DNA from: Corallium rubrum
Lineage: Eukaryota > Cnidaria > Anthozoa > Scleralcyonacea > Coralliidae
Direction: 5' to 3'
Assembly: GCA_964035015.1 (NCBI GenBank)
Contig: OZ036017.1
Coordinates: 3,181,053 to 3,245,052, forward strand
Length of the DNA stretch: 64,000 nucleotides
Shown: positions 1 to 8,662 of the stretch, one piece after another
Layout of the letters: each line of letters opens with the position of its first letter
How positions within the stretch are numbered: position 1 is the stretch's first letter
The notes under the pieces: model-generated
Database searches by the model: none
Told to the model about the DNA's origin: nothing
Seen by the model: only the letters and a program-made list of their open reading frames with translations
Made by a program: the position numbers and the translations under genes

Positions 1-263
1 TTGAGCGGTTGCGCCGGAAAATCGATAGCGCCAAGCTATCTAATCATTGTCTAATGCAAGTAAAGCGAATATAGAAACGGAAAGATTAATGTTACCGAAA
101 CGACGAACTTATACTAACGAACTTACGGCCGTGATTGAATTTAAATTAAGTCGCTCAATCTGTGGATTTCGTTTTCCGCTTTGAATCAGACTAGGTTCTG
201 TTAAGTATTGAAACCGCAGCTTTCTTTTAAACTTTAATCATTTGAGAGACTGAAAGATCGGGG
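1..263. other. non-coding flank, nothing recognised
   Basis: AT-rich sequence with no convincing ORF, RNA gene or terminal repeat. It could be internal spacer of the Maverick-like element that starts the window. The left end of that element is not visible. Confidence 0.4.
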
Positions 264-485
264 ATGCCTGGCAGACTGGAAAACTGTGAATTCGCTCATG
301 TTAGCTACCACAAGGTTCTAACACAAATCAGGAGCTTCCTACGTGGGGCCCAGTACGACGAAACTGTCTTCCTATCCGACGTTCGTGTACTCGACGACAT
401 TGTGACTGAGGTCTGTTCACATTTCGACAGTATGATTACGCGGTATCACAAGACCTATGGTTCACCACATGCCGGACCTGGTTAA
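264..485 (+). CDS. short hypothetical ORF convergent with the kinase gene
   Basis: A 73-residue ATG-started ORF of mixed composition, with a plausible amphipathic stretch (around residues 15-60) and no recognised motif. Its 3' end overlaps the 3' end of the minus-strand kinase gene by about 50 bp in a convergent arrangement, as is common in compact viral-type elements. No promoter or poly(A) signal was found close by. It may equally be a chance ORF or the tail of a decayed gene. Confidence 0.25.
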   Translation: MPGRLENCEFAHVSYHKVLTQIRSFLRGAQYDETVFLSDVRVLDDIVTEVCSHFDSMITRYHKTYGSPHAGPG

Positions 486-1176
486 CGGTTCTGACGATCT
501 CTGGTATGTAAACGTCTTGGTTATCCACACGAGCCATCCAACCGTGAAATCCATTAGAAATCCCGTTGAGGGTACTGATTACCTCCGATTCATCCGAACC
601 GAAGTCTTCCCAATCGAGGCCAACCACCTTGGTCCCCCTCTTCCAAACCATTACAACCATTTCTCCCATATACCTTTGTATCCACCCGAGGTAGTCTTTG
701 GTTACACCGGCCTCACATTCCCGACCTCTCCTGAGCATTCGCTCGTAACAAGTGTCAACCGAGGCTTTTAGGATTATTAGGGCATCAGGGGTTGGAACCA
801 GATCATTCAGTTTGTGGAAAACCCTGGAATATTCAGAGAACTGTTCGTCGGTTATCCACCCATTACGCCAACAGTTCTTAGTGAAAGTCAGGCAGCTGTG
901 ATGTGTTCGCTCTATGATCACACTCTCCCCCTCGTTGATTAACTCCAGAGCCTTTAGATAGGCGTCGATTCTTTCATTGAGAAACCAGGTCTCCATCTCA
1001 TACGCCCATCTCCCGGGGTCGGCGTAAAACCTTTTTAGGTATCGGTTGTCGTCAACTGGCTGCTCAATGAGACCATAACCATTTCTTTTAGCGAATGGTT
1101 TAACAAACGTTGTCTTCCCCACACCAATGTTTCCGTCGAGGGCGATCAGCCGAGCACCGAACTTTGGGTTGTTCAT
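436..1176 (-). CDS. dNK: deoxynucleoside kinase (dNK/TK2/dGK family)
   Basis: Encodes an intact 246-residue kinase expected to phosphorylate deoxynucleosides using ATP (nucleotide salvage, supplying dNTPs for DNA synthesis). The P-loop GNIGVGKTT is at residues 15-23. An E-R pair in the ERTHHS motif (89-94) matches the family's catalytic ERS region. RRGRECE (149-155) matches the arginine-rich LID followed by the usual YL segment. Length is typical of insect and viral dNKs (about 210-260). At the base-binding position, where family members usually have Gln after WAF/WAY, this protein appears to have Glu (E62), which might alter substrate choice; that alignment is by eye. The start ATG is at 1174-1176, with a TATA-like element about 40 bp upstream. 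It is divergent from the plus-strand genes that begin at about 1.29 kb. It is unbroken although the element's polymerase is broken. Exact nucleoside specificity cannot be read from sequence. Confidence 0.87.
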   Translation of the reverse strand: MNNPKFGARLIALDGNIGVGKTTFVKPFAKRNGYGLIEQPVDDNRYLKRFYADPGRWAYEMETWFLNERIDAYLKALELINEGESVIIERTHHSCLTFTKNCWRNGWITDEQFSEYSRVFHKLNDLVPTPDALIILKASVDTCYERMLRRGRECEAGVTKDYLGWIQRYMGEMVVMVWKRGTKVVGLDWEDFGSDESEVISTLNGISNGFHGWMARVDNQDVYIPEIVRTVNQVRHVVNHRSCDTA

Positions 1177-1212
1177 TATACCTCAGGTATACGGTATGAT
1201 CCTAGACCTTCC

Positions 1213-1224
1213 GTATTTTATATG
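1213..1224 (-). promoter_or_regulatory. TATA-like element of the kinase gene
   Basis: On the minus strand this reads CATATAAAATAC, about 40 bp upstream of the kinase ATG. It sits in the short divergent region between the kinase and the rightward genes. Position and sequence fit a eukaryotic or viral TATA box; function is inferred. Confidence 0.4.
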
Positions 1225-1292
1225 AAGATTCCAAAGAGACTCAGACGACCCATACTGATTATCTTCCACACCTCAGAAGAGCTGTCGGGGTG

Positions 1293-1550
1293 ATGAGATA
1301 TTGTGTTAGGAGGAACCGTGGGGGAGAGTACTACGTGACTGAATCTGTTGTTTATTGGCCGACAGTTCTAGACTCCCCACAAACAGCATCAGAGATCCCT
1401 ATAGACTCCCCACAGACGACATCAGAGATTCCTACAGATGACCTCACAGACTCCCCACAGACGACCTCAGAGATTCCTACAGATGACCTCACAGATTCCC
1501 TAAAGATGGTCTCAGAGATTCCTACAGATGACCTCACAGATGAAACATAG
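1293..1550 (+). CDS. short Ser/Thr/Asp-rich repeat protein, hypothetical
   Basis: An 85-residue ORF from ATG 1293. The first ~25 residues are unique (MRYCVRRN, then a YYVTESVVYW stretch). The rest is made of 15-residue acidic repeats of the type DSPQTTSEIPTDDLT, one shortened (11 residues) and three full. The repeats are encoded by an in-frame 45-bp tandem array. The protein would be acidic, disordered and rich in phosphorylatable residues. It lies directly before the basic membrane protein gene, with 12 bp between them, in the same direction. No family is recognised. The repeats may have expanded recently inside a small viral-type gene, or the ORF may be a by-product of the minisatellite. 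Confidence 0.4.
   Translation: MRYCVRRNRGGEYYVTESVVYWPTVLDSPQTASEIPIDSPQTTSEIPTDDLTDSPQTTSEIPTDDLTDSLKMVSEIPTDDLTDET
1371..1538 (+). repeat. 45-bp coding minisatellite
   Basis: Four head-to-tail units: a shortened 33-bp unit (1371-1403) and three 45-bp units (1404-1448, 1449-1493, 1494-1538). Each starts GACTCCCC or a variant and ends with ACAGATGACCTCACA (the first unit lacks this end). All lengths are multiples of three, so copy-number change keeps the frame. Confidence 0.88.
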
Positions 1551-1562
1551 ATTAGTGTATAG

Positions 1563-1949
1563 ATGGCTGACGTAGTACCTGAAAAAAACCCGGAAGTCCC
1601 TACGATAACATCAGCGGTCAAGACGGAAAGAGTTAAGGATCCAAAACGGGTGGAGGTTGGTAAACGATTGGCTCAGACATCGAAGGCAGCTAAGGGGAGG
1701 AAAGCCAGGGAGCGGTTGGCGGCTGAGACTAGTCTTGGGGTTGGTGTAGGATGGTCAACTTATTACGGATACCTAATTGGAACCATTGGGTTGGTTATCG
1801 GTGGAGTATCACTTTATTACAGTATGAGGCAGGAGAGAAGAGCGGTTCGGAGGTTGGAATCTGTTGAGGAGGAGAGGGTAATGGAAGGAACTGTGGTAAA
1901 ATCCGAACCACAGAACCCGTCCGGATCCCTCCGGTTTAGACAGTTTTGA
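1563..1949 (+). CDS. basic single-TM protein of Maverick/Polinton type
   Basis: 128 residues. The N-terminal half is strongly basic (KDPKRVEVGKRLAQTSK at about residues 25-41, then KGRKARERLA). One clear transmembrane segment follows at about residues 66-86 (GYLIGTIGLVIGGVSLYY), then a charged tail with Arg/Glu-rich helices. A DPKRV...GKRLA block before one membrane helix is, from memory, a recurrent small protein next to Maverick/Polinton polymerases in invertebrates; no search was possible. A role as a virion- or membrane-associated minor protein is inference. The ATG at 1563 is the first of the frame. The TGA at 1947-1949 is 23 bp before the likely ATG of the next gene. The frame is unbroken. 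Confidence 0.62.
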   Translation: MADVVPEKNPEVPTITSAVKTERVKDPKRVEVGKRLAQTSKAAKGRKARERLAAETSLGVGVGWSTYYGYLIGTIGLVIGGVSLYYSMRQERRAVRRLESVEEERVMEGTVVKSEPQNPSGSLRFRQF

Positions 1950-1972
1950 CGAATGAAATATATGTTAGTATA

Positions 1973-2191
1973 ATGTCAACCGTCGATCAAAAAGAACTGT
2001 TGAATGAGCTCTACGACGCCCTCCTGATTACAAGTGGAGCTGTGGCGATTTCCATGACCTCGAAGAAGGTGTTGAGGGAACCTTTGGGAACTCCTGAGTC
2101 GGTGAAAGGTACCGTCAAGCTGGCCCTAGCCGTTGGAGTCAGCACGGTTGGGATTAAGTATGCCCAGTCGAAAGGGTACCAGACCGGCTGA
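1973..2191 (+). CDS. small hydrophobic protein of Maverick/Polinton type
   Basis: 72 residues if the ATG at 1973 is used; an upstream in-frame ATG-less extension begins near 1946 and overlaps the previous gene's stop. Two hydrophobic segments (DALLITSGAVAIS and VKLALAVGVSTVGIKY) flank a polar turn containing the conserved-looking EPLGTPESVKGT. I recognise this turn followed by a Lys-Leu-Ala helix as typical of a small Maverick-associated protein, but this is recall, not a search. Likely a small membrane or virion protein. It is the second of the two tightly packed membrane-protein genes here. The frame is unbroken. Confidence 0.6.
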   Translation: MSTVDQKELLNELYDALLITSGAVAISMTSKKVLREPLGTPESVKGTVKLALAVGVSTVGIKYAQSKGYQTG

Positions 2192-2243
2192 CCCTTTTTC
2201 AAAACCTAAGTAGCCTAAGGGAGTTCCATACGCAGTGGTTACT

Positions 2244-2634
2244 ATGAACGTGGAGGTGAGGACATGTTGGCTGCCCCCCATGTCTAGGGGAGAGAGAGAT
2301 GTGCAGAATGCTCTACGTGCTAGTGGGATTGAGGCGGTTAGCAGAGAAGACTTTTGAGGGGTTAGTGGGGTTGGGTGGTGGTCTTTTGAGGTATGACTTC
2401 GCGATACCTCTTGATGACGGTATTTTCATACTGATTGAGTATGATGGTGAGCAACATTTTCACCCTTCCACCTGGTCAGGTGAAATAACTCAGGAAGAGG
2501 CAGAGAGACGTTTCAGGGTATAGAAGATACACGATCGGATGAAGGATAAGTATGCCGGGGACAACGGTCATTACCTACTCAGAATTCCATTTTGGGAAAG
2601 ATGTGATATCCATTCTATTATCGGATCTTTGTAG
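2244..2634 (+). pseudogene. broken PD-(D/E)XK-like endonuclease
   Basis: Two reading frames together resemble a short very-short-patch/DUF559-like nuclease. An N-terminal helix region (frame from ATG 2244) runs to a TGA at 2355-2357. The homologous continuation is in another frame, with RYDFAIP, then the acidic/basic core LIEYDGEQHF (about 2434-2463), then LLRIPFWE near 2577-2600. D...EYDG.QH is the expected metal-binding core. Two breaks are visible: a frameshift at the T-run near 2350-2354, and an in-frame TAG at 2521-2523, after which the frame stays open to 2632-2634. It lies between two membrane-protein genes on the same strand, so it belongs to the same element. Function before decay is presumably DNA cleavage or processing (inference). 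A sequencing error at the T-run could explain one break but not both. Confidence 0.58.
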
Positions 2635-2675
2635 TGCCACGGGGAGAGGGTGATGTATTATTTCTAGTTATATAT

Positions 2676-3095
2676 ATGGCTAGTATAGTTGCTGGTGGAC
2701 TGTTTAACGCCTTGGCCTTCGCGGGTGCTGGATTCCTGTTCTCAAAGTTAAATCACACCGGATATGAAGCTGAGATTAAGAGACACAATCACGCCCTTGA
2801 GCAGCTGGCTAAAGCAAAGGAGAAATGGTATGAAAGTGAGGTGGTTAGGAAGGATAGGATACAGAGGTTGAGACAGCAGTTGTCTGACGCTAACGCTGAC
2901 ATCAACACAACAAACCACGCTTTGGATCTGCTGAGGGACAACCTAAAACAGGCTGAGGCCGTTGGGTTGTCCCAGCCAAAGCCTAAGCTATCTGACTATT
3001 ACAAACCATCGGGTGAGATGAAAGAGTATCAGACCCTGTTTATCGGGTCTGTTGGTCTGGTTGGTGGGTATCTGATGTCCAAGCTGGTTTTGTGA
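2676..3095 (+). CDS. TM / coiled-coil / TM protein of Maverick type
   Basis: 139 residues from ATG 2676 (a longer frame starts at a non-ATG codon at 2634). An N-terminal hydrophobic segment, VAGGLFNALAFAGAGFLF, is followed by a long charged coiled coil (about residues 30-100; HALEQLAKAKEKWYESEVVRK and following heptads). A C-terminal hydrophobic segment (LFIGSVGLVGGYLMSKL) ends the protein. The pattern of a short Gly-Ala membrane anchor, FSKL, then RH..ALE.L..A...W recurs beside invertebrate Maverick/Polinton polymerases in my recollection. A membrane-tethered fibre- or scaffold-like virion component is possible but unproven. The frame is unbroken. Confidence 0.6.
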   Translation: MASIVAGGLFNALAFAGAGFLFSKLNHTGYEAEIKRHNHALEQLAKAKEKWYESEVVRKDRIQRLRQQLSDANADINTTNHALDLLRDNLKQAEAVGLSQPKPKLSDYYKPSGEMKEYQTLFIGSVGLVGGYLMSKLVL

Positions 3096-3127
3096 GGGTT
3101 AAGGGGGTTTGTTAGGATTCAGTTATA

Positions 3128-3701
3128 ATGTCTGTTTCCTGGTCGGACTTACCAAAAGGACTGAAGGATTTACCATCCTCAAGCGTTGAATGGGTCTGTG
3201 AGGGGATCCAGCTTAAGTTAACAGATCTTTCCCGGGATCCGCCCAGATGTAGTACGAAACTGTGGTGTGGGGATTGTTCCAGATTTCGTGTACAGGTGAA
3301 CACCGAGATGTTCTCCTGTCCAGGATGTGGTACCACAGAATATGGGTATGTTGTCGGGAGATATCGGACGCCTGTTGGTCATAGAAGTGAGCATTCGAGA
3401 AATCATTGCATGAGGAAGAGACTCACCAGAGTTGTCAGATACAGCCGTTGATATTGTTTTAGCCGACTTTTCCAAGGTTCTCCAAGTGATGGACAGTAAG
3501 GGTTTGATAAAAGGTCGTAACTTATCCAGATACAATTATTACATCATCAGATTGTGCTCAAGAAGAGGGATTAAGTTACTGGGTAACCTAAGGGATCTTA
3601 AAAAGGGGAAAACGAAGGACCTATTCGATAACAATCTGTTTGGGATTGTGTATAAAGAACTTGGTTGGGATCGTACCCCGGACAAGTTCTACACCAAGTA
3701 G
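3128..3701 (+). pseudogene. zinc-ribbon protein, split by a frameshift
   Basis: The first part (ATG 3128 to TGA 3449-3451) contains LKLTDLSRDPPRCSTKLWCG followed by a CGDC...CPGC pair pattern, i.e. a zinc ribbon, and GYVVGRYRTPVGHRSE. The second part lies in the next frame from about 3432 to the TAG at 3699-3701. It has no ATG start near its beginning and continues with DFSKVLQVMDSKGLIKGRNL, then a Tyr/Arg-rich block and ELGWDRTPD. The two parts abut exactly where the first frame closes (3432-3451), so I read them as one gene with a single frameshift. It sits immediately upstream of the polymerase, same strand. Cellular role unknown; DNA/RNA binding is suggested only by the zinc ribbon. Alternatives are two overlapping genes or a base-calling error. 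Confidence 0.55.
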
Positions 3702-3744
3702 TTGGGACGACACCTAACGGAATGTGATCACCCCTGTTATAACG

Positions 3745-6700
3745 ATGGACCCAGATGTCATGATCCACCAGGACGACGACTATTCCGACGAAAACCTCCG
3801 TCTCTACGAGAGACTGATAGGTTACGACATAAACCAGTTAGACAGAGCCCTGAGGGGTAAGACCAAGTCGTTCAGTTGTGCCGTTGTGTCCCAACACCCA
3901 CTGGAACAGGTAAACACCCTCAGGAGTGATGTGGTACGGTTACTACGTCGGGAGTTGGCTCAGATGAGGGGGTTGAAGTTCGCTGAAACGTTGGTTGTGA
4001 CGTTTGAAAAGGAGGTGCCTGGTGGGAGAACTTATAAGACAGCTAACTTCAACAGCCACAACAAGACTGTAATCAACGGTGGTGGGATTGGTTAAGACGT
4101 TGACACCGCGAATGAGGAGGTGGTGGTTAGGATAGCCCGGTGGATAAGCGAGGGATCTGGCTGGACAGTAAACTCAGTAGACGGTCACTACATCAATCTA
4201 ACTGTGTACAGTCCACTGGAAAGCTCGTCTTACGTCGACCTCCCTAAGGAGCTGAGGAATAGTCGAAAGGGGTTGATCAACGTAAAGAATAATGATGATA
4301 GGTGTTCTATGTGGTGTCATCTGGCTCATAAGTTCCCCGTCTCAGAAAACCCACAAAGATCCACAAAGTACCGAGACCACATTGACGACCTGAACTATAG
4401 TGGAATCAACTTCCCTGTAACTCAGAAACAGTACAACCGGGTGGAGAAACAAAACGAGATACGCATCAACGTCTTTGGTTATGAAGACAAACTAACCTTT
4501 CCGGTTTATGTCTCAAAGGAGAACTTCACCGACCTCATGAACCTCTTGATTATAACCAACGGGAACAACAAACATTACGTCCTCATCAAGGACTTTGATA
4601 GGTTCATGTACAACAAAACAAAACATAAGGAGAAAACACTTTTGTGTTTACTGTCTCCAATGTTTCAGTTCAGCGGAGGTTCTGGAAAAACATCAGACTG
4701 TGTGTATCATGAATGGTAAACAAGCTGTTAGGATGCCTGACCCCGGTAAGAACGTGCTGAGGTACAGTAATTTTCACAAACAGTTAAATGTTCCGTTTGT
4801 TGTATACGCTGACTTCGAGGCAATCACGGAGAAGGTCAACAGACCGGAGGTGTTGGGGTCAGACCAAGAGGAGAAAGATAAGAGACTGTACATGGAGAAG
4901 TATCAGAGACATACTGATTGTGGTTATGGGTATAAGGTTGTCTGCTGTTACGATGACAGATATAGCAAGTCCGTCCAGGTGTATAGAGGTTCTGGTGCTG
5001 TTAACAAATTTATCGGAAAGATGTTGGAAGAAGTGGAGTACTGTAAGGGTATCCGAAAAGAACACTTCAACCAGGACATGGTTTTGAGTGCTGTTGATAT
5101 AGCGGACTTTAGAGACGCCATAAAGTGTCACATCTGTGGTCTGGAGTATGGGGAAAGGGATGTTAGGGTCCGGGACCACTGTCATGTGACGGGAAAGTAT
5201 CGGGGATCGGCCCATCAGCTTTGTAACAGAAATCATAGATTAACTGATAAGATACCAGTCATCTTACACAACCTGAGGGGTTATGATAGTCATCTCATCA
5301 TGGGTGAGATTGGGAAGTTCGGACAGGAGATTAATGTCATACCGAATAATATGGAGAAGTATATGGCCTTCATGTTAGGTAAAAACCTTGTATTTCTTGA
5401 CAGTCTTCAGTTCATGAGTAGCTCATTGGACAGGCTGGTTGGGAACTTACCGGTTGGGTCGTTCAGGTACACAGCTGAGGAATTCGGTGATCGGTTGTAC
5501 CTTATGAGGATGAAGGGTGTTTATCCTTATGACTACATGAATAGCTTCAATCCGTTTGAGGAAACAGAGTTGCCTCCGAAGAATGAGTTTTATAGTGTGT
5601 TGAATGATGAACCGATAAACAGTATTCCCATGCTTTGGGGGTTTGGAGAGCTTTTGAGATGAGAACGATGGGGGACTACCATGATGTATACCTGAAATCA
5701 GATGTGCTGTTGTTAGCTGACGTCTTTGAGAACTTTAGGAAGACTTGTGTTCAGTACTACAAGCTGGACCCCTGCCACTACTTCACCTCACCGGGGTTGG
5801 CCTGGGACGCTATGCTAAAAATGACTGGGGGTACGTTGGAGTTAATGACTGACATCGACATGTTCCAATTCATTGAGAAAGGAATGAGAGGTGGGGTTAG
5901 CTACATAGCCAACAGATATGGGAAAGCAAACAACCCATAAATGAAGGGGTATAGTGAGAACGAGGCTGTGAAGTATATAATGTATCTGGATGCCAATAAT
6001 CTGTATGGTTGGACCATGAGCCAGTGCCTCCCAACTGGTGAATTCAGGTGGATGAGTGAATCTAAGCTGAAAAACCTGGACTGGGAACTTCCGGATGACG
6101 ACAGCCGGACTGGAATGATACTTGAGATTGATCTTGAATATCCCTCTGAACTCCACGATCTACACAACGACTACCCATTAGCTCCCGAAAAGATGGAAAT
6201 ACGAGAAGATATGTTGTCTGACTATTGTCGGAAAATAAAAAAGAAGTTCGGTGTCAGCGTTGGTGGTGTCAGTAAGTTGGTAACCAACCAGATGCACAAG
6301 GAAAAATACGTCGTCCACTATAGAAACCTACAGCTGTACGTCAGGCTTGGGATGAGGGTGAAGAAAGTTCACCGGGTTTTGTTGTTCAATCAATCCCCTT
6401 GGCTAAAGCAGTACATCGACTTCAACACGGTGAAGAGAACCGCTACCAGGAACGCCTTCGAAAAGGACTTCTTCAAGCTGATGAACAACAGCGTTTTCGG
6501 TAAGACGATGGAAAACTTGAGAAAGCGTGTAGACGTCCGGTTGGTCACCAGTGAAGAAAAGCTGTTAAAGCTGACTTCCAAACCAACCTTCGTGTCCGCC
6601 AAAATATTCAGTGAAAACCTGGTTGCCGTTCACAAAATCAAAGAAGTTCTTACGTTAAACAGACCGGCTTACGTTGGTATGTGTATTCTGGATCTGTCGA

Positions 6701-7245
6701 AGGTATTAATGTATGATTTCCATTACAACTATGTGTCAGAGAAATATGGAAATAATGCTAAGTTGTTGTTTACAGATACGGACAGCCTGACATATGAGAT
6801 TGAGGCGGAAGGCGTTTACAAAGACTTCTGGGTTGATAAAGATATCTTTGACAATTCGGACTATCCAGAGAGCTCACCTTACCACAACAATTCGAACAAA
6901 AAAGTCATTGGGAAGATGAAGGACGAAGCGGCTGGCGTTCCCATAGTTGAGTTCGTTGGTCTCAGAAGTAAAATGTATTCGTATTTAAAAGACAACGGAA
7001 CAGGTGGCAAAACCGCGAAGGGAATCAAAAAGAGTGTTACGAAGAAACAAATTAGACATGAGAACTACAAAGACACATTATTTGGTAAAAAACAAATGTT
7101 TCAAAAAATGAGAACCATCCGAAGTGATAAACATAAGCTGGGTAGTTATGAAATTAATAAAATATCACTCTCATGCTTTGACGACAAAAGATACCTGCTG
7201 GAAGATGGAATTAATTCTTACGCGTATGGACATAAGAATATTTAA
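3745..7245 (+). pseudogene. polB: protein-primed family B DNA polymerase (Maverick/adintovirus), broken
   Basis: Replicative polymerase of a Maverick/Polinton/adintovirus element, with 3'-5' exonuclease and polymerase domains. Seen in order: a C2H2-like cluster (CVYC...H...C, ~4646-4705); exonuclease I VVYADFEAI (~4800); an HNH/endoVII-like RDHCHVTGKYRGSAH block (~5170-5215); exonuclease II HNLRGYDSHL (~5262); exonuclease III YLKSDVLLL (~5688); palm motif A YLDANNLYG (~5980); motif B KLMNNSVFGKTMEN (~6475); motif C DTDS (6775-6786); and LRSKMYSY (~6960), like the KxY motif. Breaks: in-frame TAA at 4093-4095; one-base shift at the A-run near 4632-4638; opposite shift at the G-run 5637-5641; in-frame TAA at 5938-5940. 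The downstream pieces have no convincing own start. The gene is therefore a recent pseudogene; catalytic residues are otherwise all present. The likely original start is ATG 3745. Confidence 0.92.
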
Positions 7246-7285
7246 TCAAAACTGAAAATTAGTCTACAGTAAACAACTCAGAGGT

Positions 7286-7331
7286 TTGTACGCATGTGCA
7301 GTCTAAGGCGTGGAACTGCACATGCGTACAA
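7286..7331. repeat. perfect hairpin, 17-bp arms, 12-nt loop
   Basis: Arms 7286-7302 (TTGTACGCATGTGCAGT) and 7315-7331 are exact reverse complements. It lies 40 bp after the polymerase stop and directly before the hexamer microsatellite. It shares the 9-mer GTACGCATG with the terminal repeats of the neighbouring element. It could be a terminal, replication or transcription-end structure of the Maverick-like element. Confidence 0.85.
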
Positions 7332-7332
7332 G

Positions 7333-7528
7333 AAACCAAAACCAAAACCAAAACCAAAACCAAAACCAAAACCAAAACCAAAACCAAAACCAAAACCAAA
7401 ACCAAAACCAAAACCAAAACCAAAACCAAAACCAAAACCAAAACCAAAACCAAAACCAAAACCAAAACCAAAACCAAAACCAAAACCAAAACCAAAACCA
7501 AAACCAAAACCAAAACTAAAACCAAAAC
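7333..7528. repeat. (AACCAA)n hexamer microsatellite
   Basis: About 33 nearly perfect copies of a hexamer (CCAAAA on the plus strand), with a few changed bases at both ends. All six frames stay open, giving Pro-Lys, Thr-Lys, Asn-Gln or Val-Leu repeats that are not genes. Confidence 0.95.
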
Positions 7529-7689
7529 TTTAATTTATGGGTTAAAAGATGATTGGCCGTCTCCCTTGCCACCTGCACATAATGGAGTTTACATACGGTT
7601 GAGTAAATCACCTGCCCTAACCGCATTTCCGTGGCGCCACATGTAAAAGGTCGGTTGTGTTTCTTATATTAAACCCAACAATATGAGGT

Positions 7690-7872
7690 GTTTTGAAAGG
7701 AGGAAAATCTTCCGTACTTTTTAAAACCCATTTTTCGGTCTGCTTATTCTTTGAAAAATGGGAAAAAAGAGTTCACCCTTTCAAACATCCTTTCCCGATG
7801 AATCCCAACATTTTGAGGGTGTTTTTGGCAAAATAAAAAAAAGTGTGTCGGTACCCTCATAATCTATACTAC
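7690..7872 (+). repeat. interspersed repeat, copy 1 (MITE-like fragment)
   Basis: Shares blocks with 10,060-10,350: a TTTCAAACATCCTTTC-type block followed by GATGAATCC-like sequence (7781-7805 versus ~10,158-10,180), and a GGTACCCTCAT...TCTATACTAC end (7851-7872 versus ~10,332-10,353). The copy ends exactly where LINE-coding sequence begins, so the LINE piece joined or inserted here. Confidence 0.55.
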
Positions 7873-7873
7873 C

Positions 7874-8662
7874 ATCGAAGTAGAAAGCCGCATCAACCAG
7901 GCGTCAGCTGCCTTTGGTCGCCTAAGGCAACGAGTATTTGGCAATCGAAACATCACTGATAGAACCAAAGTGACGGTCTACGAAGCGATGTGTCTCACAA
8001 GACTGTTGTATGGCTGTGAGGCATGGACAACTTACAGGCGGCACATTAAGATCCTCGAGGCCTTCCACATTAAATGCCTACAGCGTATTCTCCGCCTCAC
8101 TTGGGAAGACAAAGTTCCTCACTCGGAGATCTTGCAACAGGCCGGCTGCTTGCCTGTCGAAGCCATCATCAGGAAACACCAACTCCGATGGCTCGGACAC
8201 GTCATCAGAATGCCTGATAATCGCTTGCCTCGTCGGATCCTGTATGGCGAACTCTCCCATGGTACAAGATCAGTGGGGGGACAAAGGAAACGGTTTAAAG
8301 ACGACATCCATAAAGTGCTCAAGCAATGTAACATCCCGTCCAACACACTAGAGGCACTCGCGGCCAATCGTCCCCAGTGGCGCACCACCTGCCACAATGG
8401 CATCCGCCACTTTGAAGCTACGTGGCATCAGCACCGCGATGAGCTACAGTACGTCAACGTCGACACCAGGCAAGGGATGCCAACGCCAATGCAGCAACTA
8501 CCGGGCCCTTCATATGCCCAACTTGCCAGCGACGGTGCGCGAGTCGAATTGGACTCCACTCTCACCAACGTACGCACCAACGATAACGAGACAGAAACGT
8601 CGTCGTCGATATCGACGGACATCCTAAATCAATCCAATGAATATGCAAACTTTTTTGAATAA
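7874..8662 (+). pseudogene. 5'-truncated LINE: C-terminal end of endonuclease-reverse transcriptase
   Basis: An open frame runs from about 7874 (no initiating ATG needed; the first ATG is at 7970) to TAA 8660-8662. It starts with VESRINQASAAFGRLRQRV, then LLYGCEAWTTYRRHI, LEAFHIKCLQRIL, and RKHQLRWLGHVIRMPDNRLP. This is the very characteristic region downstream of the RT domain in RTE/CR1-like non-LTR retrotransposons. The catalytic RT (F/Y-x-DD) and the endonuclease are missing, so it is a dead 5'-truncated copy, as usual for LINE integration. The C-terminal ~70 residues are poorly conserved Ser/Thr/Asn-rich tail. The reading frame is uninterrupted, which suggests a young insertion. Confidence 0.86.

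Noticed and set aside
457-771. Plus-strand ORF opposite the kinase
   Set aside because: Shadow of the kinase coding strand, without motifs.
3432-3701. Separate gene after the zinc-ribbon ORF
   Set aside because: No ATG near its beginning, and it begins exactly where the previous frame closes; better read as the same gene after a frameshift.
7294-7646. Pro-Lys, Thr-Lys, Asn-Gln and Val-Leu repeat proteins
   Set aside because: They are six-frame readings of the AACCAA hexamer microsatellite.
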